Assembly (NCBI GenBank): GCA_041670885.1
Contig: JBAXYJ010000005.1
Coordinates: 1 to 36,001 of the forward strand
Length of the DNA stretch: 36,001 bases
Reading direction: 5' to 3'
Origin: JAJBWD01 sp041670885
GTDB lineage: Bacteria; Bacillota; Clostridia; Clostridiales; Clostridiaceae
The number at the start of each line of letters is the position of its first letter. The first letter of the stretch is position 1. The notes under the pieces were generated by a model. That model was not told where the DNA came from and made no database searches. It saw only the letters and a program-made list of their open reading frames with translations. Position numbers and translations under genes: made by a program. This document shows positions 7,873 to 15,722 of the stretch, piece after piece.

Positions 7873-10506
7873 TTAGGATCTAAGTTTGAAATTTTTCACC
7901 ATATTTTTCAATGATTGAGCCTGGCCGGAAAGTTCTTCACTGGCACTGGCACTTTGCTCCGCTGTTGCTGAATTAGTTTGAATTACACTTGAAACTTGTT
8001 CAATACCTTTATTAATTTCCATAATAGCTTCAGCCTGCCTGTTTGATGCCATTGATATTTGTTCAACAAGACAAGATGCTGATGCTGCTTTTTCAACTAT
8101 TTCCTTTAAAGATTCAGATGTTTCATATGCTATTTCAGTTCCTTTATTTACTTTAGTTTTAGAATTTTCAATATGTTCTGCAGTTTCCTTTGCAGCTCTA
8201 GCACTTCTTGCTGCTAAGTTTTTCACTTCCTCAGCAACTACAGCAAATCCTTTACCATACTGACCTGCTCTTGCCGCTTCAATAGATGCATTGAGTGCAA
8301 GCATATTTATCTGAAAAGCTATATCATCTATTACATTAATTACTTTTGCAATATCATCTGAGGACCTTTTTATATCTTCCATAGAAGAAAGCATTTCATT
8401 CATCTGTAAATTACCCTGATCTGCTTTTTCTTTAGCCATTAGGGATAATTTGCTAGCTTGTCCTGCACTTCCCGCATTTTCTTTTGTTTCCTTTGCAATA
8501 TTTGTTATTGATGAATTAAGCTCTTCAATAGAACTTGACTGTTTGAAAGACCCGTCGGATAAAACCTGACTTCCATAGGATACTTGATTTGAACCACTTG
8601 CTACCTGCTCTGCAGTATTATTTATATCCCTGATGATCAAATTAAATGCATTTATTGTTTCATTAAGAGAATCTTTAATTTTAGCATATTCTCCATTGTA
8701 ATTTCCTTCCATATAAATGCTTAAGTTTCCTTCAGCCATTTCATCAATAGTATTTTTAGCATTTTGTAATGGTCTGGAAATGGCCTCCATTGTAGCATTT
8801 AAGCCTGTTATTACTTCTAGAAAGCCCCCTTTAAATTTGTCTTCATCTCCCCTTACACTCAAATCTCCATTTGCTGCTGACCCTGAAATCATATTTGATT
8901 CATCAATTAAATTCTTTATTGATTTCATCATCTCTATGCTGGCTGGTATAATTTTATCATTTTCAGATTTTTTGCCTGTTTTTTCATACTCAGAAAGTAA
9001 TGTTATATCTCCTTCAGATAACCTGCCAAATAAACTTTCAATAGCTAAAAGTCTTGCAAGCACTCCATTTACGGAATAAGATATATCTTTATACCTTCCC
9101 TTATAATCTTCAGACATTTTAATTGAAAAATCATTTACTGACATTTTAGTTAAAACCTGCTCAGCTTCATTAATTGGATTTATTACAGCGTCTAAAGTAT
9201 CATTTATTCCTTTTACTATTTCTGCATATTCACCTTTAACTTTAGATAAATCACCTCTTACAGACAGGTCACCATTAGTACCCGCCTCAGATAATTTAGC
9301 AGTTTCATTTAATAAAGCCTTAAGAGCATTTCTTACTTCTATAATATTATTGATATATATATAATAATAACCTTTAAAATTATTATTAATTTCTTCTAAT
9401 TTTTCTCCATTTGCTAATTTTCCTATACAATCTGAAGCAAAATCAAGGGGCTCAATAACAGCATTCAAAGTTTTGTTCAAACCATTTATAATATTTTTAT
9501 AGCTTCCCTTAAATTTTAAAGTATCTCCCCTGAAGCTTAAATTTCCATCAATAGCCTCATTAATAATTGTATTTATCTCTGCTTCTAAGTCCTTTAGAGT
9601 ATTTACCACAGTTATCATGCTGCCCGCTAAAACATCTTTTTCTGACTTTTGTTTTATTTCAATATTTAAATCACCTTCAGATATTTTTTTAACAGCAGCA
9701 GTGTTTTCATTAATATTTTCTATCATTTTTCTAAAGGCTTCACTTAATATTCCTATCTCATCTTTTGAATTAATTAAAATATTTACATCGGAATCGCCAA
9801 TAGCAATTCTATTTGCTATATCAGTCATTTTCTTAAGAGGTACGCTGATTCCTTTACTCAAAGCTAGTCCTAATATTCCAGCTATCAATGCACCAAAAAA
9901 TATTAAAACTATAAACATGGCTATAGTAAAGACAAATGTACTATTAGACTTTGTTATAACTGATTTAGTTGTAGTATTATCCATATTCACAATTTGCTCA
10001 AGGAGCTTTATGCTTTCAGCTGGATTTACTTCTACGTTATAAGCAGTATTACGGGATTCTTCTTTCTTATCTGCATCATACTGTTTCATTTTGCTTACAA
10101 ATTCCAAATCACCTTTTCTCCATGAATCCCAAGCTATTTTAAAATTATCCCAAACTTTTTTTGTTTCAGAATTTTGGGGGATTTTTTCATATTCCTTCAT
10201 AATCTTTTCTGCTGAAACAAATGAATCTTCAATTGTTTTATAAGCTGTATCTCTTTCACTTTGCTCATCAATGGTTTCAGGCACGCACAAAGTCCATTCA
10301 GCACCATCTACGGCTAACTGAAGCTTTTGAAGTGTTAATAAATACTGTATGCTGGGCAATCTGTTATCGGCTATATTCTTTGCTGCAGCTCTCATATTAT
10401 ATAGAGCCTTATACCCTATAAATCCAATCAGCATAACTACTGCTAATATTGTAATAAAACTTATTTTCAGTCTTTTTGATATTTTTAGATTGTTAAACCA
10501 TTTCAA
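7873..10506 (-). CDS. Methyl-accepting chemotaxis protein with tandem HAMP-like units
   Basis: About 877 residues. A first membrane helix (~13-31), an extracellular four-helix-bundle sensor (~35-185), a second helix (~190-215) and a HAMP domain are followed by an unusually long linker (roughly bases 9560-8640). The linker holds three copies of a unit (LSxRGDxxKxKG...GxNxTLxAV) alternating with more variable units. The C-terminal part is the cytoplasmic signalling hairpin with the conserved tip (DIAFQINMLALNASIEAARA) and methylation helices. No CheR-binding pentapeptide is present at the C-terminus. The frame allows a GTG at 10515, but AGAGGTGG sits 5 bases before a TTG at 10506, giving MKWFNNLKISKRLK, the usual clostridial start. 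The ligand is unknown. No chemotaxis or flagellar genes are nearby. Confidence 0.92.
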   Translation of the reverse strand: MKWFNNLKISKRLKISFITILAVVMLIGFIGYKALYNMRAAAKNIADNRLPSIQYLLTLQKLQLAVDGAEWTLCVPETIDEQSERDTAYKTIEDSFVSAEKIMKEYEKIPQNSETKKVWDNFKIAWDSWRKGDLEFVSKMKQYDADKKEESRNTAYNVEVNPAESIKLLEQIVNMDNTTTKSVITKSNSTFVFTIAMFIVLIFFGALIAGILGLALSKGISVPLKKMTDIANRIAIGDSDVNILINSKDEIGILSEAFRKMIENINENTAAVKKISEGDLNIEIKQKSEKDVLAGSMITVVNTLKDLEAEINTIINEAIDGNLSFRGDTLKFKGSYKNIINGLNKTLNAVIEPLDFASDCIGKLANGEKLEEINNNFKGYYYIYINNIIEVRNALKALLNETAKLSEAGTNGDLSVRGDLSKVKGEYAEIVKGINDTLDAVINPINEAEQVLTKMSVNDFSIKMSEDYKGRYKDISYSVNGVLARLLAIESLFGRLSEGDITLLSEYEKTGKKSENDKIIPASIEMMKSIKNLIDESNMISGSAANGDLSVRGDEDKFKGGFLEVITGLNATMEAISRPLQNAKNTIDEMAEGNLSIYMEGNYNGEYAKIKDSLNETINAFNLIIRDINNTAEQVASGSNQVSYGSQVLSDGSFKQSSSIEELNSSITNIAKETKENAGSAGQASKLSLMAKEKADQGNLQMNEMLSSMEDIKRSSDDIAKVINVIDDIAFQINMLALNASIEAARAGQYGKGFAVVAEEVKNLAARSARAAKETAEHIENSKTKVNKGTEIAYETSESLKEIVEKAASASCLVEQISMASNRQAEAIMEINKGIEQVSSVIQTNSATAEQSASASEELSGQAQSLKNMVKNFKLRS

Positions 10507-10511
10507 TTTAT

Positions 10512-10519
10512 CCACCTCT
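10512..10519 (-). promoter_or_regulatory. Ribosome site that selects a TTG start for the chemoreceptor
   Basis: Minus strand AGAGGTGG, 5 bases before TTG at 10506. The GTG at 10515 lies inside this site, so it cannot be the start that the site serves. Confidence 0.65.
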
Positions 10520-10615
10520 TCTTTTGTAAGCTCTTGTTAATTTAACACAATTAATTTAAATTTGAATTCCTCTCTCCTTTAAATTTAATAGATTATTTAT
10601 CTATTCATAAATATA

Positions 10616-10662
10616 GGCCTAATGAATTATAAGTATTATTAATATTAATAGTTCATTAAGCC
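10616..10662 (-). other. Leader hairpin upstream of the chemoreceptor
   Basis: Minus-strand RNA: GGCTTAATGAA pairs over 11 bp (one wobble) with TTCATTAGGCC, around an AT-rich loop that itself contains a 14-bp palindrome (10637-10650). The wobble is a mismatch on the plus strand, so the structure belongs to the minus transcript. There is no T-run, so it is not a terminator; mRNA stability or translation control is possible. Confidence 0.45.
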
Positions 10663-10733
10663 CATATAAATATTTTTACATTTTTTAGTTCTATATTATT
10701 ATACTTTGTTATTACATTTATTCTATTTTCCCA

Positions 10734-10762
10734 AATATATCATACAGTTAATTTTTAGTCAA
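10734..10762 (-). promoter_or_regulatory. Sigma-A-type promoter of the chemoreceptor gene
   Basis: Minus strand: TTGACT (10757-10762), 17-base spacer, TATATT (10734-10739). This is one of the best matches in the window and implies a 5' leader of about 220 bases. Confidence 0.7.
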
Positions 10763-10859
10763 CAACTTATTTACTTCCAAATTTAAATAATCTGTTGGTT
10801 AAATTTTCTATATAAAATAATGACACATTTTATTGACATATTCAATTAAAAGCAGTGAT

Positions 10860-11195
10860 TTATTTATGAAGTTTTTCTTCTATCTTATTATATATCAAGT
10901 ACCAGCTTTGAATACCATTTTCCAGCCTATAGTAATGCACTATATAGAAAAACACTAAAATAAAGAGAATTAAAATCAATAAATATAACAGAACGCTTGG
11001 ACAAATAAAAGAAATTATAATCGAAGCTAATAATAATAGAGAAAAAAACAATGTAATAATAAGATGAATAAGCCTCTCATGAGATAAAAACCGGATTTGT
11101 GCTTTAAAGTATTCCTGAAGCCAAATGTAATCACAATTTTTATTATCAAGCTGATCTTTAACATATTTTTGTTGTTCTTTCATATATTTATACAT
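10860..11195 (-). CDS. Small membrane protein of unknown function
   Basis: 111 residues. A polar, charged N-terminal third contains WLQEYFKAQIRFLSHERLIH, then two strongly hydrophobic helices (~43-64 and ~66-87) joined by a short turn with a Pro, and a short charged tail. AGGAGG lies just before the ATG. The QI-F-HERLIHL-T pattern recalls a conserved family of small Firmicutes membrane proteins, but I know no function for it. It probably sits as a helical hairpin with both ends in the cytoplasm. It is divergent from the polysaccharide deacetylase and lies upstream of the chemoreceptor on the same strand, separated by that gene's own promoter. Confidence 0.75.
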   Translation of the reverse strand: MYKYMKEQQKYVKDQLDNKNCDYIWLQEYFKAQIRFLSHERLIHLIITLFFSLLLLASIIISFICPSVLLYLLILILFILVFFYIVHYYRLENGIQSWYLIYNKIEEKLHK

Positions 11196-11251
11196 ATATA
11201 CCTCCTGTTACTGCAAATCATATATTAATCTATATTTTACCATATTTTATA

Positions 11252-11280
11252 TTGATTACTATATAGTTTTTTCATATAAT
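11252..11280 (+). promoter_or_regulatory. Sigma-A-type promoter of the polysaccharide deacetylase
   Basis: TTGATT (11252-11257), 17-base spacer, TATAAT (11275-11280), 50 bases before the start codon. The gene's ribosome site is AAGGAGA. Confidence 0.75.
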
Positions 11281-11329
11281 TATTTGGGCGATTTTAATTA
11301 AAAATTAGACAAGCTGTAAGGAGAAAATT

Positions 11330-12418
11330 ATGAAAAAAAATATTGTTAAATATATAAAATTACTGTCACTTTTAGGATTAGCCTTCTTTGTTATTTTCTA
11401 TTTATATAATGAAAATTCGAATAACAATAAAATAAAATCCTTTAATTTATATATAGGAAACTATAAGGAATCCAAAGAGTTTAATTCAAATACTGAGCTA
11501 AAAAATAAAAGAGATAACAATTATAAAGCTAAACTTTTGGAAAATTTAAATGAATCAAATGATAGTTTCAATCAGGCTCAGATAGAAATGAATAATAAGA
11601 ATTATGATAAGGCTATTTCATTATTTAGTAAAGTGGCTCCTATAGATAAGAAAAATTACAATATGGCTCAAAAATTATTAAATACCTGTAAAATAAAAAC
11701 CATTAAAAATGTTTCACCTTCAAATACAAAGGTATTTATAAAAAATAAAGTTAATTCCAATATTAAAATACCTATTCTTATGTACCATTCTATAGACTAT
11801 GAAAAGGGGAACAGTCTTAGGGTACCAAAGGAAGATTTTTACCTGCAGATGAAATATATTAAGAAAAATGGTTATACTCCTATTAGTCTTGATGATTTAT
11901 ATGACTTTCTATCTGGGAAAAGAAAAGCTCCCCAAAAGCCAATAGCTATTACTTTTGATGATGGTTATGAAGATAATTATGTTAATGCTTATCCCATATT
12001 AAAAGAATTTGGCTTTAAAGCAACAATTTTCGATATTACCAATACAATTGATACGAATAGTGCCTATATTAACAGCAAGCAGATTAAGGAAATGATAAAT
12101 AATGGTATTTCCGTGGAAAGTCATACTACAAATCATAATAATTTGGCAAGTCTAAGTTACAAAGCACAATATGAAATACTAAAAAAAGCAAGAGAAGATT
12201 TAGAAGCTATGGAGGGAAAGAAAATAAAATATTTAGCTTATCCTTCCGGCAGATATAATAATTTTACAGAAAGAGCTGCCAGAGATGCAGGGTATGTTAT
12301 GGCAGTAACTACAAAGCCTGGATTTGCCTCTGAATCTAATGGATATTTATTTCTTCACAGAGTTAGAATCAGCAGCGGCCGAAGTTTTGAGGATTTTATA
12401 AAATCCATCAGTATGTAA
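11330..12418 (+). CDS. Membrane-anchored polysaccharide deacetylase (NodB domain)
   Basis: 362 residues. Residues 8-26 form a single N-terminal membrane helix or uncleaved signal. A lysine- and asparagine-rich linker and a short helical segment resembling one TPR unit (~80-115, NNKNYDKAISLFSKV) follow. Then comes a carbohydrate esterase 4 domain (~145-360): opening motif LMYHSI, metal and catalytic motif TFDDGY (~208), metal histidines SHTTNH (~264), YPSGRYN (~304) and LHRVRI. The family removes N-acetyl or O-acetyl groups from peptidoglycan, chitin-like or poly-N-acetylglucosamine chains outside the membrane. Which polymer is used here cannot be told. It is a single-gene unit with its own promoter and terminator. 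Confidence 0.9.
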   Translation: MKKNIVKYIKLLSLLGLAFFVIFYLYNENSNNNKIKSFNLYIGNYKESKEFNSNTELKNKRDNNYKAKLLENLNESNDSFNQAQIEMNNKNYDKAISLFSKVAPIDKKNYNMAQKLLNTCKIKTIKNVSPSNTKVFIKNKVNSNIKIPILMYHSIDYEKGNSLRVPKEDFYLQMKYIKKNGYTPISLDDLYDFLSGKRKAPQKPIAITFDDGYEDNYVNAYPILKEFGFKATIFDITNTIDTNSAYINSKQIKEMINNGISVESHTTNHNNLASLSYKAQYEILKKAREDLEAMEGKKIKYLAYPSGRYNNFTERAARDAGYVMAVTTKPGFASESNGYLFLHRVRISSGRSFEDFIKSISM

Positions 12419-12434
12419 AATAATTGGACAAGGT

Positions 12435-12469
12435 ATAATTAAAGCACCACAATGTGGTGCTTTAATTAT
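12435..12469. terminator. Bidirectional terminator between deacetylase and YfcC genes
   Basis: A 16-bp perfect inverted repeat (12435-12450 with 12454-12469, core AAAGCACCAC) lies between two convergent genes. The stem contains T-rich ends on both strands, so it can end both transcripts; the plus-strand side (TTTAATTATTTTAAA) is the stronger. Confidence 0.85.
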
Positions 12470-12477
12470 TTTAAATA

Positions 12478-13992
12478 TTAAAAGAGTGTGGCTACAAACA
12501 AGAAAATTATAGTAGCTACAAAAAGAATTCCAAGTATCTTTCCAGTGAATTTTAACCATTTGTCATATGGTACCCTTCCTATTGCTAAAGCTCCCATAAC
12601 AACACCTGATGTTGGTGTTATCAGGTTTACTATACCTGATGCTGACTGATAAGCAGTAATAACTATTGACTTACCAAAATCTGCTGCTAAGCCAGCACTT
12701 TGAAATACATTCCCAGCCAGAGGGCCCATAACCGGCATTGTAGCTCCAGCTAAGCCTGAGGTGGATGGAATTAAGAAGGACATCGGAATATAGAAAATAT
12801 ATGATAATACTGCAAATAGTCCCGGATGTAATCCTTTAAGTGCATTTGAACTCCAGTAAAGAATTGTAGCATCCATTCCGCCAGCTGCCATAACTACCTT
12901 TATTCCTCTGCTTACTCCAATAATAAAAGCAACTGCCAGTAAATCCCTTGATCCATTAACAAAGTTTTCTACAATTTCATGTTCCTTCATCTTAGATATC
13001 AGTCCAATCAGTACTGCCATGAAGAAGAACCATACTGTCATCTGACCAAACCACCAGTCTCCCAGTGCTGCAGAATGAGTTCCAACAGCACTATAAACAT
13101 CCCAGTATGTCTTGGCAGTATTTGGCTGCAGTCCAAATATAGGAGCCTTTGAAGCTATCCAGTTATACGCGTCATTAAATATATTAATGTTAAATTTAGC
13201 AGCCCATGGAATAACTCCTAAAATCATAACTAGGAAAGTTAATGCAAACATAACAAGAACCCATTTTCTTCTTTTAGTAAGTTCAGGTATTTCATTATTG
13301 TCTCCTAAGAAATGCTCTTCATTATCTTTTTTCATAAATGCAACTATTGATTTAGAAGGATCAGCTTTTACCTTCTTTGCATATTTCATTACAAATATAA
13401 TACTTATAGTTTCTAAAACAACTAACATTATAAATCTGAGTATTATGCCATTTCCAAGTGCAATTCCTGCAGCCTCTGATGCTGCACCGGTCGCAAAAGG
13501 GTTAACAGTTGATGCCAATACTCCAGTTCCCGCTCCCAGTAATATAACTGCTACTGGTGTAATTGCATCATATCCCGCAGCTATAAATACAGGAATGATT
13601 ATTGGATAAAGTGCTATTGTTTCTTCTGCCATACCAAATGTGGTTCCGCCTATTCCAAATAAAATCATAAGAATAGGTATCATCCATATTTCTTTACCTT
13701 TAAGATTTTTTAAGATGGAACCTATGCCTCCGTCAATTGCTCCAGTTTTCAAAACGATTCCTAAGAATCCTCCAATAACAATAACAAACAATGCAATGTC
13801 TACAGCATCAAAAAATCCTTGAATTGGAGCTGCAATAATATTGTAAATTCCTTGGGGATTCTGTGTAATTGTCTGATAAACTCCCTTATCATCATATTTT
13901 CCAGCAGGAATAATCCAAGTAAGAATTGCAACTACAGCTATAATAATAATAAGTACTGTAAATGCTGAGGTCATTTTGAATTTTTTCTTCAT
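12478..13992 (-). CDS. YfcC-family membrane transporter
   Basis: 504 residues with about 12 hydrophobic segments. The N-terminus (MTSAFTVLIIIIAVVAILTW, IPAGKYD), the loop with GIGGTTFGMAEETIALYPI, and the second-half segment IPSTSGLAGATMPVMGPLA are typical of the YfcC/ArcD-like branch of the DcuC superfamily. Members are proposed to move carboxylates, amino acids or short peptides; few have been tested. It lies 75 bases downstream of a PepV-type dipeptidase on the same strand, with no terminator between, so the two probably form an operon for uptake and hydrolysis of a peptide-like compound. AGGAGG precedes the ATG. Confidence 0.88.
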   Translation of the reverse strand: MKKKFKMTSAFTVLIIIIAVVAILTWIIPAGKYDDKGVYQTITQNPQGIYNIIAAPIQGFFDAVDIALFVIVIGGFLGIVLKTGAIDGGIGSILKNLKGKEIWMIPILMILFGIGGTTFGMAEETIALYPIIIPVFIAAGYDAITPVAVILLGAGTGVLASTVNPFATGAASEAAGIALGNGIILRFIMLVVLETISIIFVMKYAKKVKADPSKSIVAFMKKDNEEHFLGDNNEIPELTKRRKWVLVMFALTFLVMILGVIPWAAKFNINIFNDAYNWIASKAPIFGLQPNTAKTYWDVYSAVGTHSAALGDWWFGQMTVWFFFMAVLIGLISKMKEHEIVENFVNGSRDLLAVAFIIGVSRGIKVVMAAGGMDATILYWSSNALKGLHPGLFAVLSYIFYIPMSFLIPSTSGLAGATMPVMGPLAGNVFQSAGLAADFGKSIVITAYQSASGIVNLITPTSGVVMGALAIGRVPYDKWLKFTGKILGILFVATIIFLFVATLF

Positions 13993-14067
13993 AATAATTC
14001 CTCCTCATAAATATATAATGTTTATTCATAAATACTGACAGCAGGGCTATCAAATATTAGAATCATA

Positions 14068-15399
14068 TTAATGCAGCAGTTGATAAATTGCATGAGCATA
14101 TATTTCAGCGCTTTTCATTAGATCAATCACATCTATATACTCATTAGTCTGATGCTCAGTCTTAGGTTTTCCTGGAAAAACTGCACCAAAAGCTACGCAG
14201 TTTTCCATTGACCTGGCATAGGTAGCGCCTCCGGATGTTAATGGAGTTGAATCTATATCTGTTTGTTCTTCAATTACTTTTCTTAATTTTTTGATCAGTT
14301 CATTTTCTATAGGAACATATATAGAATGAAGATAATCAAATTCTTCATATACTAAATTATATTTTTCAGCCTCTTTAGTTAGTTTCTTTATAAAATCTTC
14401 TTTTTTGTATGTTACAGGAATTCTAACATCTATTGAAATAACTTCTTTTTCCGGCGTTATATCTAATTTTCCTACATTAAGTGTTAATTTTCCTGAAATG
14501 TCTTCCCAATTAGAAACTATATTATCTCCGTTATAGGTTTCATTTATTATTCTGCTGATAAATTTAATACTGCTGCTTTCAATACCTAATTCATCTAATA
14601 TAATTGAAAGCCTGTTTATAGCATTAATCCCATTTTCAGGCTTTGCAGCATGAGACGCTTTCCCAAATAAAGTAATTGTATCTCTTTCTACTTTATATTC
14701 GTAATTATGTTTAATTATTATTCTTTTTATTTTTTCTATATCATTTGTTTTAAAAGAAGCTTTATCAGGTACTGCATTAAAAGTGCTTCCTGCATGAAGC
14801 TCTATACTGCTGTTGCCTTTTCCTGTCAGCTTAAGCTGAAGCAAGCCTTTTTCAGCATGAATTAATGGAAACATAGAATCCGGTGAAAATCCAAAGCTTG
14901 GTTTTTCTTCCTTCTCCATGTATTTATTTATTCCTCTCCAGAGTGTTTCCTCATCAGTTCCTAATATGAAACGAACTCTTTTGTTAATATCAATTTTCAT
15001 ATCTAAAAGAGCCTTCATTCCATACATGGCAGCAAGAGTTGGTCCTTTATCATCCTGAGTTCCTCTGCCATATAGCTTGTTCCCAATTAAAACTGGCTGA
15101 AATGGAGGACATATCCAATTTTCAGTATCATCAGCAGGAACTACATCTAAATGTCCTAAAACTGCAAACAGAGTATCACCCTGCCCGATATCTGCATAAC
15201 CATAATATCCTTCAGGATCCATATATGTTTTAAGTCCTAATGATTTAGCTATTTCTAAGCTAGCCTCTAATGTTTTCTTTATCCCATTTCCAAAAGGAGC
15301 ATTAGGTTCCGGTTTATCAATTACAGAATTTATGGATACTAACCTTTTTATATCTCTGATAAGATTTTCTCTATATTTCTCCATCTTAATATTTAACAT
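14068..15399 (-). CDS. M20 metallopeptidase, PepV/Sapep dipeptidase type
   Basis: 443 residues. Two-zinc M20 motifs are in place: His83 and Asp85 (LGHLDVVP), Asp116 (GTQDDKGP), Glu150/Glu151 (GTDEET), Asp174 (SPDSMFPLIHAEKG) and a C-terminal His (KTEHQTNE). The lid domain has the usual HAGSTFNAVPD and GKASHAAKPENG segments. Members cleave dipeptides with a free amino end in the cytoplasm; the exact substrate here is unknown. GGAGGT precedes the ATG. It is the first gene of a two-gene operon with the YfcC carrier and faces a GntR-type regulator. Its mRNA should carry a leader of about 165 bases that includes the 102-bp inverted-repeat element. Confidence 0.9.
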   Translation of the reverse strand: MLNIKMEKYRENLIRDIKRLVSINSVIDKPEPNAPFGNGIKKTLEASLEIAKSLGLKTYMDPEGYYGYADIGQGDTLFAVLGHLDVVPADDTENWICPPFQPVLIGNKLYGRGTQDDKGPTLAAMYGMKALLDMKIDINKRVRFILGTDEETLWRGINKYMEKEEKPSFGFSPDSMFPLIHAEKGLLQLKLTGKGNSSIELHAGSTFNAVPDKASFKTNDIEKIKRIIIKHNYEYKVERDTITLFGKASHAAKPENGINAINRLSIILDELGIESSSIKFISRIINETYNGDNIVSNWEDISGKLTLNVGKLDITPEKEVISIDVRIPVTYKKEDFIKKLTKEAEKYNLVYEEFDYLHSIYVPIENELIKKLRKVIEEQTDIDSTPLTSGGATYARSMENCVAFGAVFPGKPKTEHQTNEYIDVIDLMKSAEIYAHAIYQLLH

Positions 15400-15444
15400 A
15401 AACTTACCTCCGTTCTAATATTTGCTTGTTAAATATTTATCTAC

Positions 15445-15546
15445 GGAAATTGCATAATAACATTTTTGCTGATTTTTCACCTTGAAAATAACGGATTTTG
15501 AGCGTTTTTTAAGGTGAAAAGGTTAATTTATAAAGATGCAATTTCC
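15445..15546. repeat. 102-bp nested inverted-repeat element, long form (MITE-like)
   Basis: Outer arms GGAAATTGCAT (15445-15455) and ATGCAATTTCC (15536-15546) are perfect 11-bp inverted repeats. Inner arms TTTTCACCTT (15474-15483) and AAGGTGAAAA (15511-15520) are perfect over 10 bp. A shorter relative lies at 24564-24617: on this element's minus strand both ends match it (AAATTGCAT...AAATTAAC...TTTTCA on one side, CAGCAAAAAT...TTATTATG...AATTT on the other), while the inner arms and centre are missing there. No target duplication is obvious. It lies in the expected 5' leader of the dipeptidase mRNA. Confidence 0.65.
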
Positions 15547-15571
15547 AAAGTTTACAAACGTTTACATTAGT

Positions 15572-15600
15572 ATTATAATACTTAATATAATATTGTTCAA
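15572..15600 (-). promoter_or_regulatory. Sigma-A-type promoter of the dipeptidase-YfcC operon
   Basis: Minus strand: TTGAAC (15595-15600), 17-base spacer, TATAAT (15572-15577). The -35 box lies at the centre of the palindrome at 15587-15609. Confidence 0.75.
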
Positions 15601-15609
15601 CAATATTAT
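15587..15609. promoter_or_regulatory. 23-bp palindromic operator candidate
   Basis: ATAATATTGTT and AACAATATTAT are perfect 11-bp arms around one central C. It covers the -35 box of the minus-strand promoter and lies upstream of the GntR-type gene, the usual position for the operator of a divergent regulator. Assigning it to that regulator is inference. Confidence 0.6.
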
Positions 15610-15661
15610 TGTCCATTATTGTTTTACATATTGATTTTATAATCTAATTTTTGATTAAATA

Positions 15662-15690
15662 TTGTATATTTATTCATTTTATGATATGTT
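15662..15690 (+). promoter_or_regulatory. Candidate promoter of the GntR-type gene
   Basis: TTGTAT (15662-15667), 17-base spacer, TATGTT (15685-15690), giving a short leader before AAAGGAGGG and the ATG at 15723. A second TATAAT farther upstream has a poorer -35 box. Confidence 0.5.
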
Positions 15691-15722
15691 TTTTGTGTGT
15701 TTCTTTTTAAAGGAGGGTTTTT

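Larger units (their letters stand above)
10520..10859. other. 340-base AT-rich leader and promoter region of the chemoreceptor
   Basis: This gap holds a minus-strand promoter (10734-10762) and, between it and the gene, a transcribed leader of about 220 bases with a hairpin (10616-10662). No frame of useful length starts in the leader, and I do not see the conserved core of a cyclic-di-GMP riboswitch. The part from 10763 to 10859 shows nothing I can name. Confidence 0.55.
15400..15722. other. Divergent control region between dipeptidase and GntR-type regulator
   Basis: From left to right this gap holds a nested inverted-repeat element (15445-15546), a 10-base-period direct repeat GTTTACA (15550-15556 and 15560-15566), a minus-strand promoter (15572-15600), a 23-bp palindrome (15587-15609) and a plus-strand promoter (15662-15690). 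No coding frame is seen. Confidence 0.7.

Noticed and set aside
7939..7955. Tandem TGGCAC followed by TTTGC, resembling a sigma-54 promoter
   Set aside because: The spacing between GG and GC does not fit the -24/-12 rule, and it lies within the chemoreceptor coding sequence pointing away from any gene it could serve.
8717..10042. Plus-strand open frames of 120 and 141 residues opposite the chemoreceptor
   Set aside because: They are shadows of a clearly recognisable minus-strand gene and have no ribosome sites or recognisable domains.
13112..13609. 165-residue plus-strand open frame opposite the YfcC gene
   Set aside because: It lies inside a full-length transporter gene on the other strand and shows no ribosome site or protein motif of its own.
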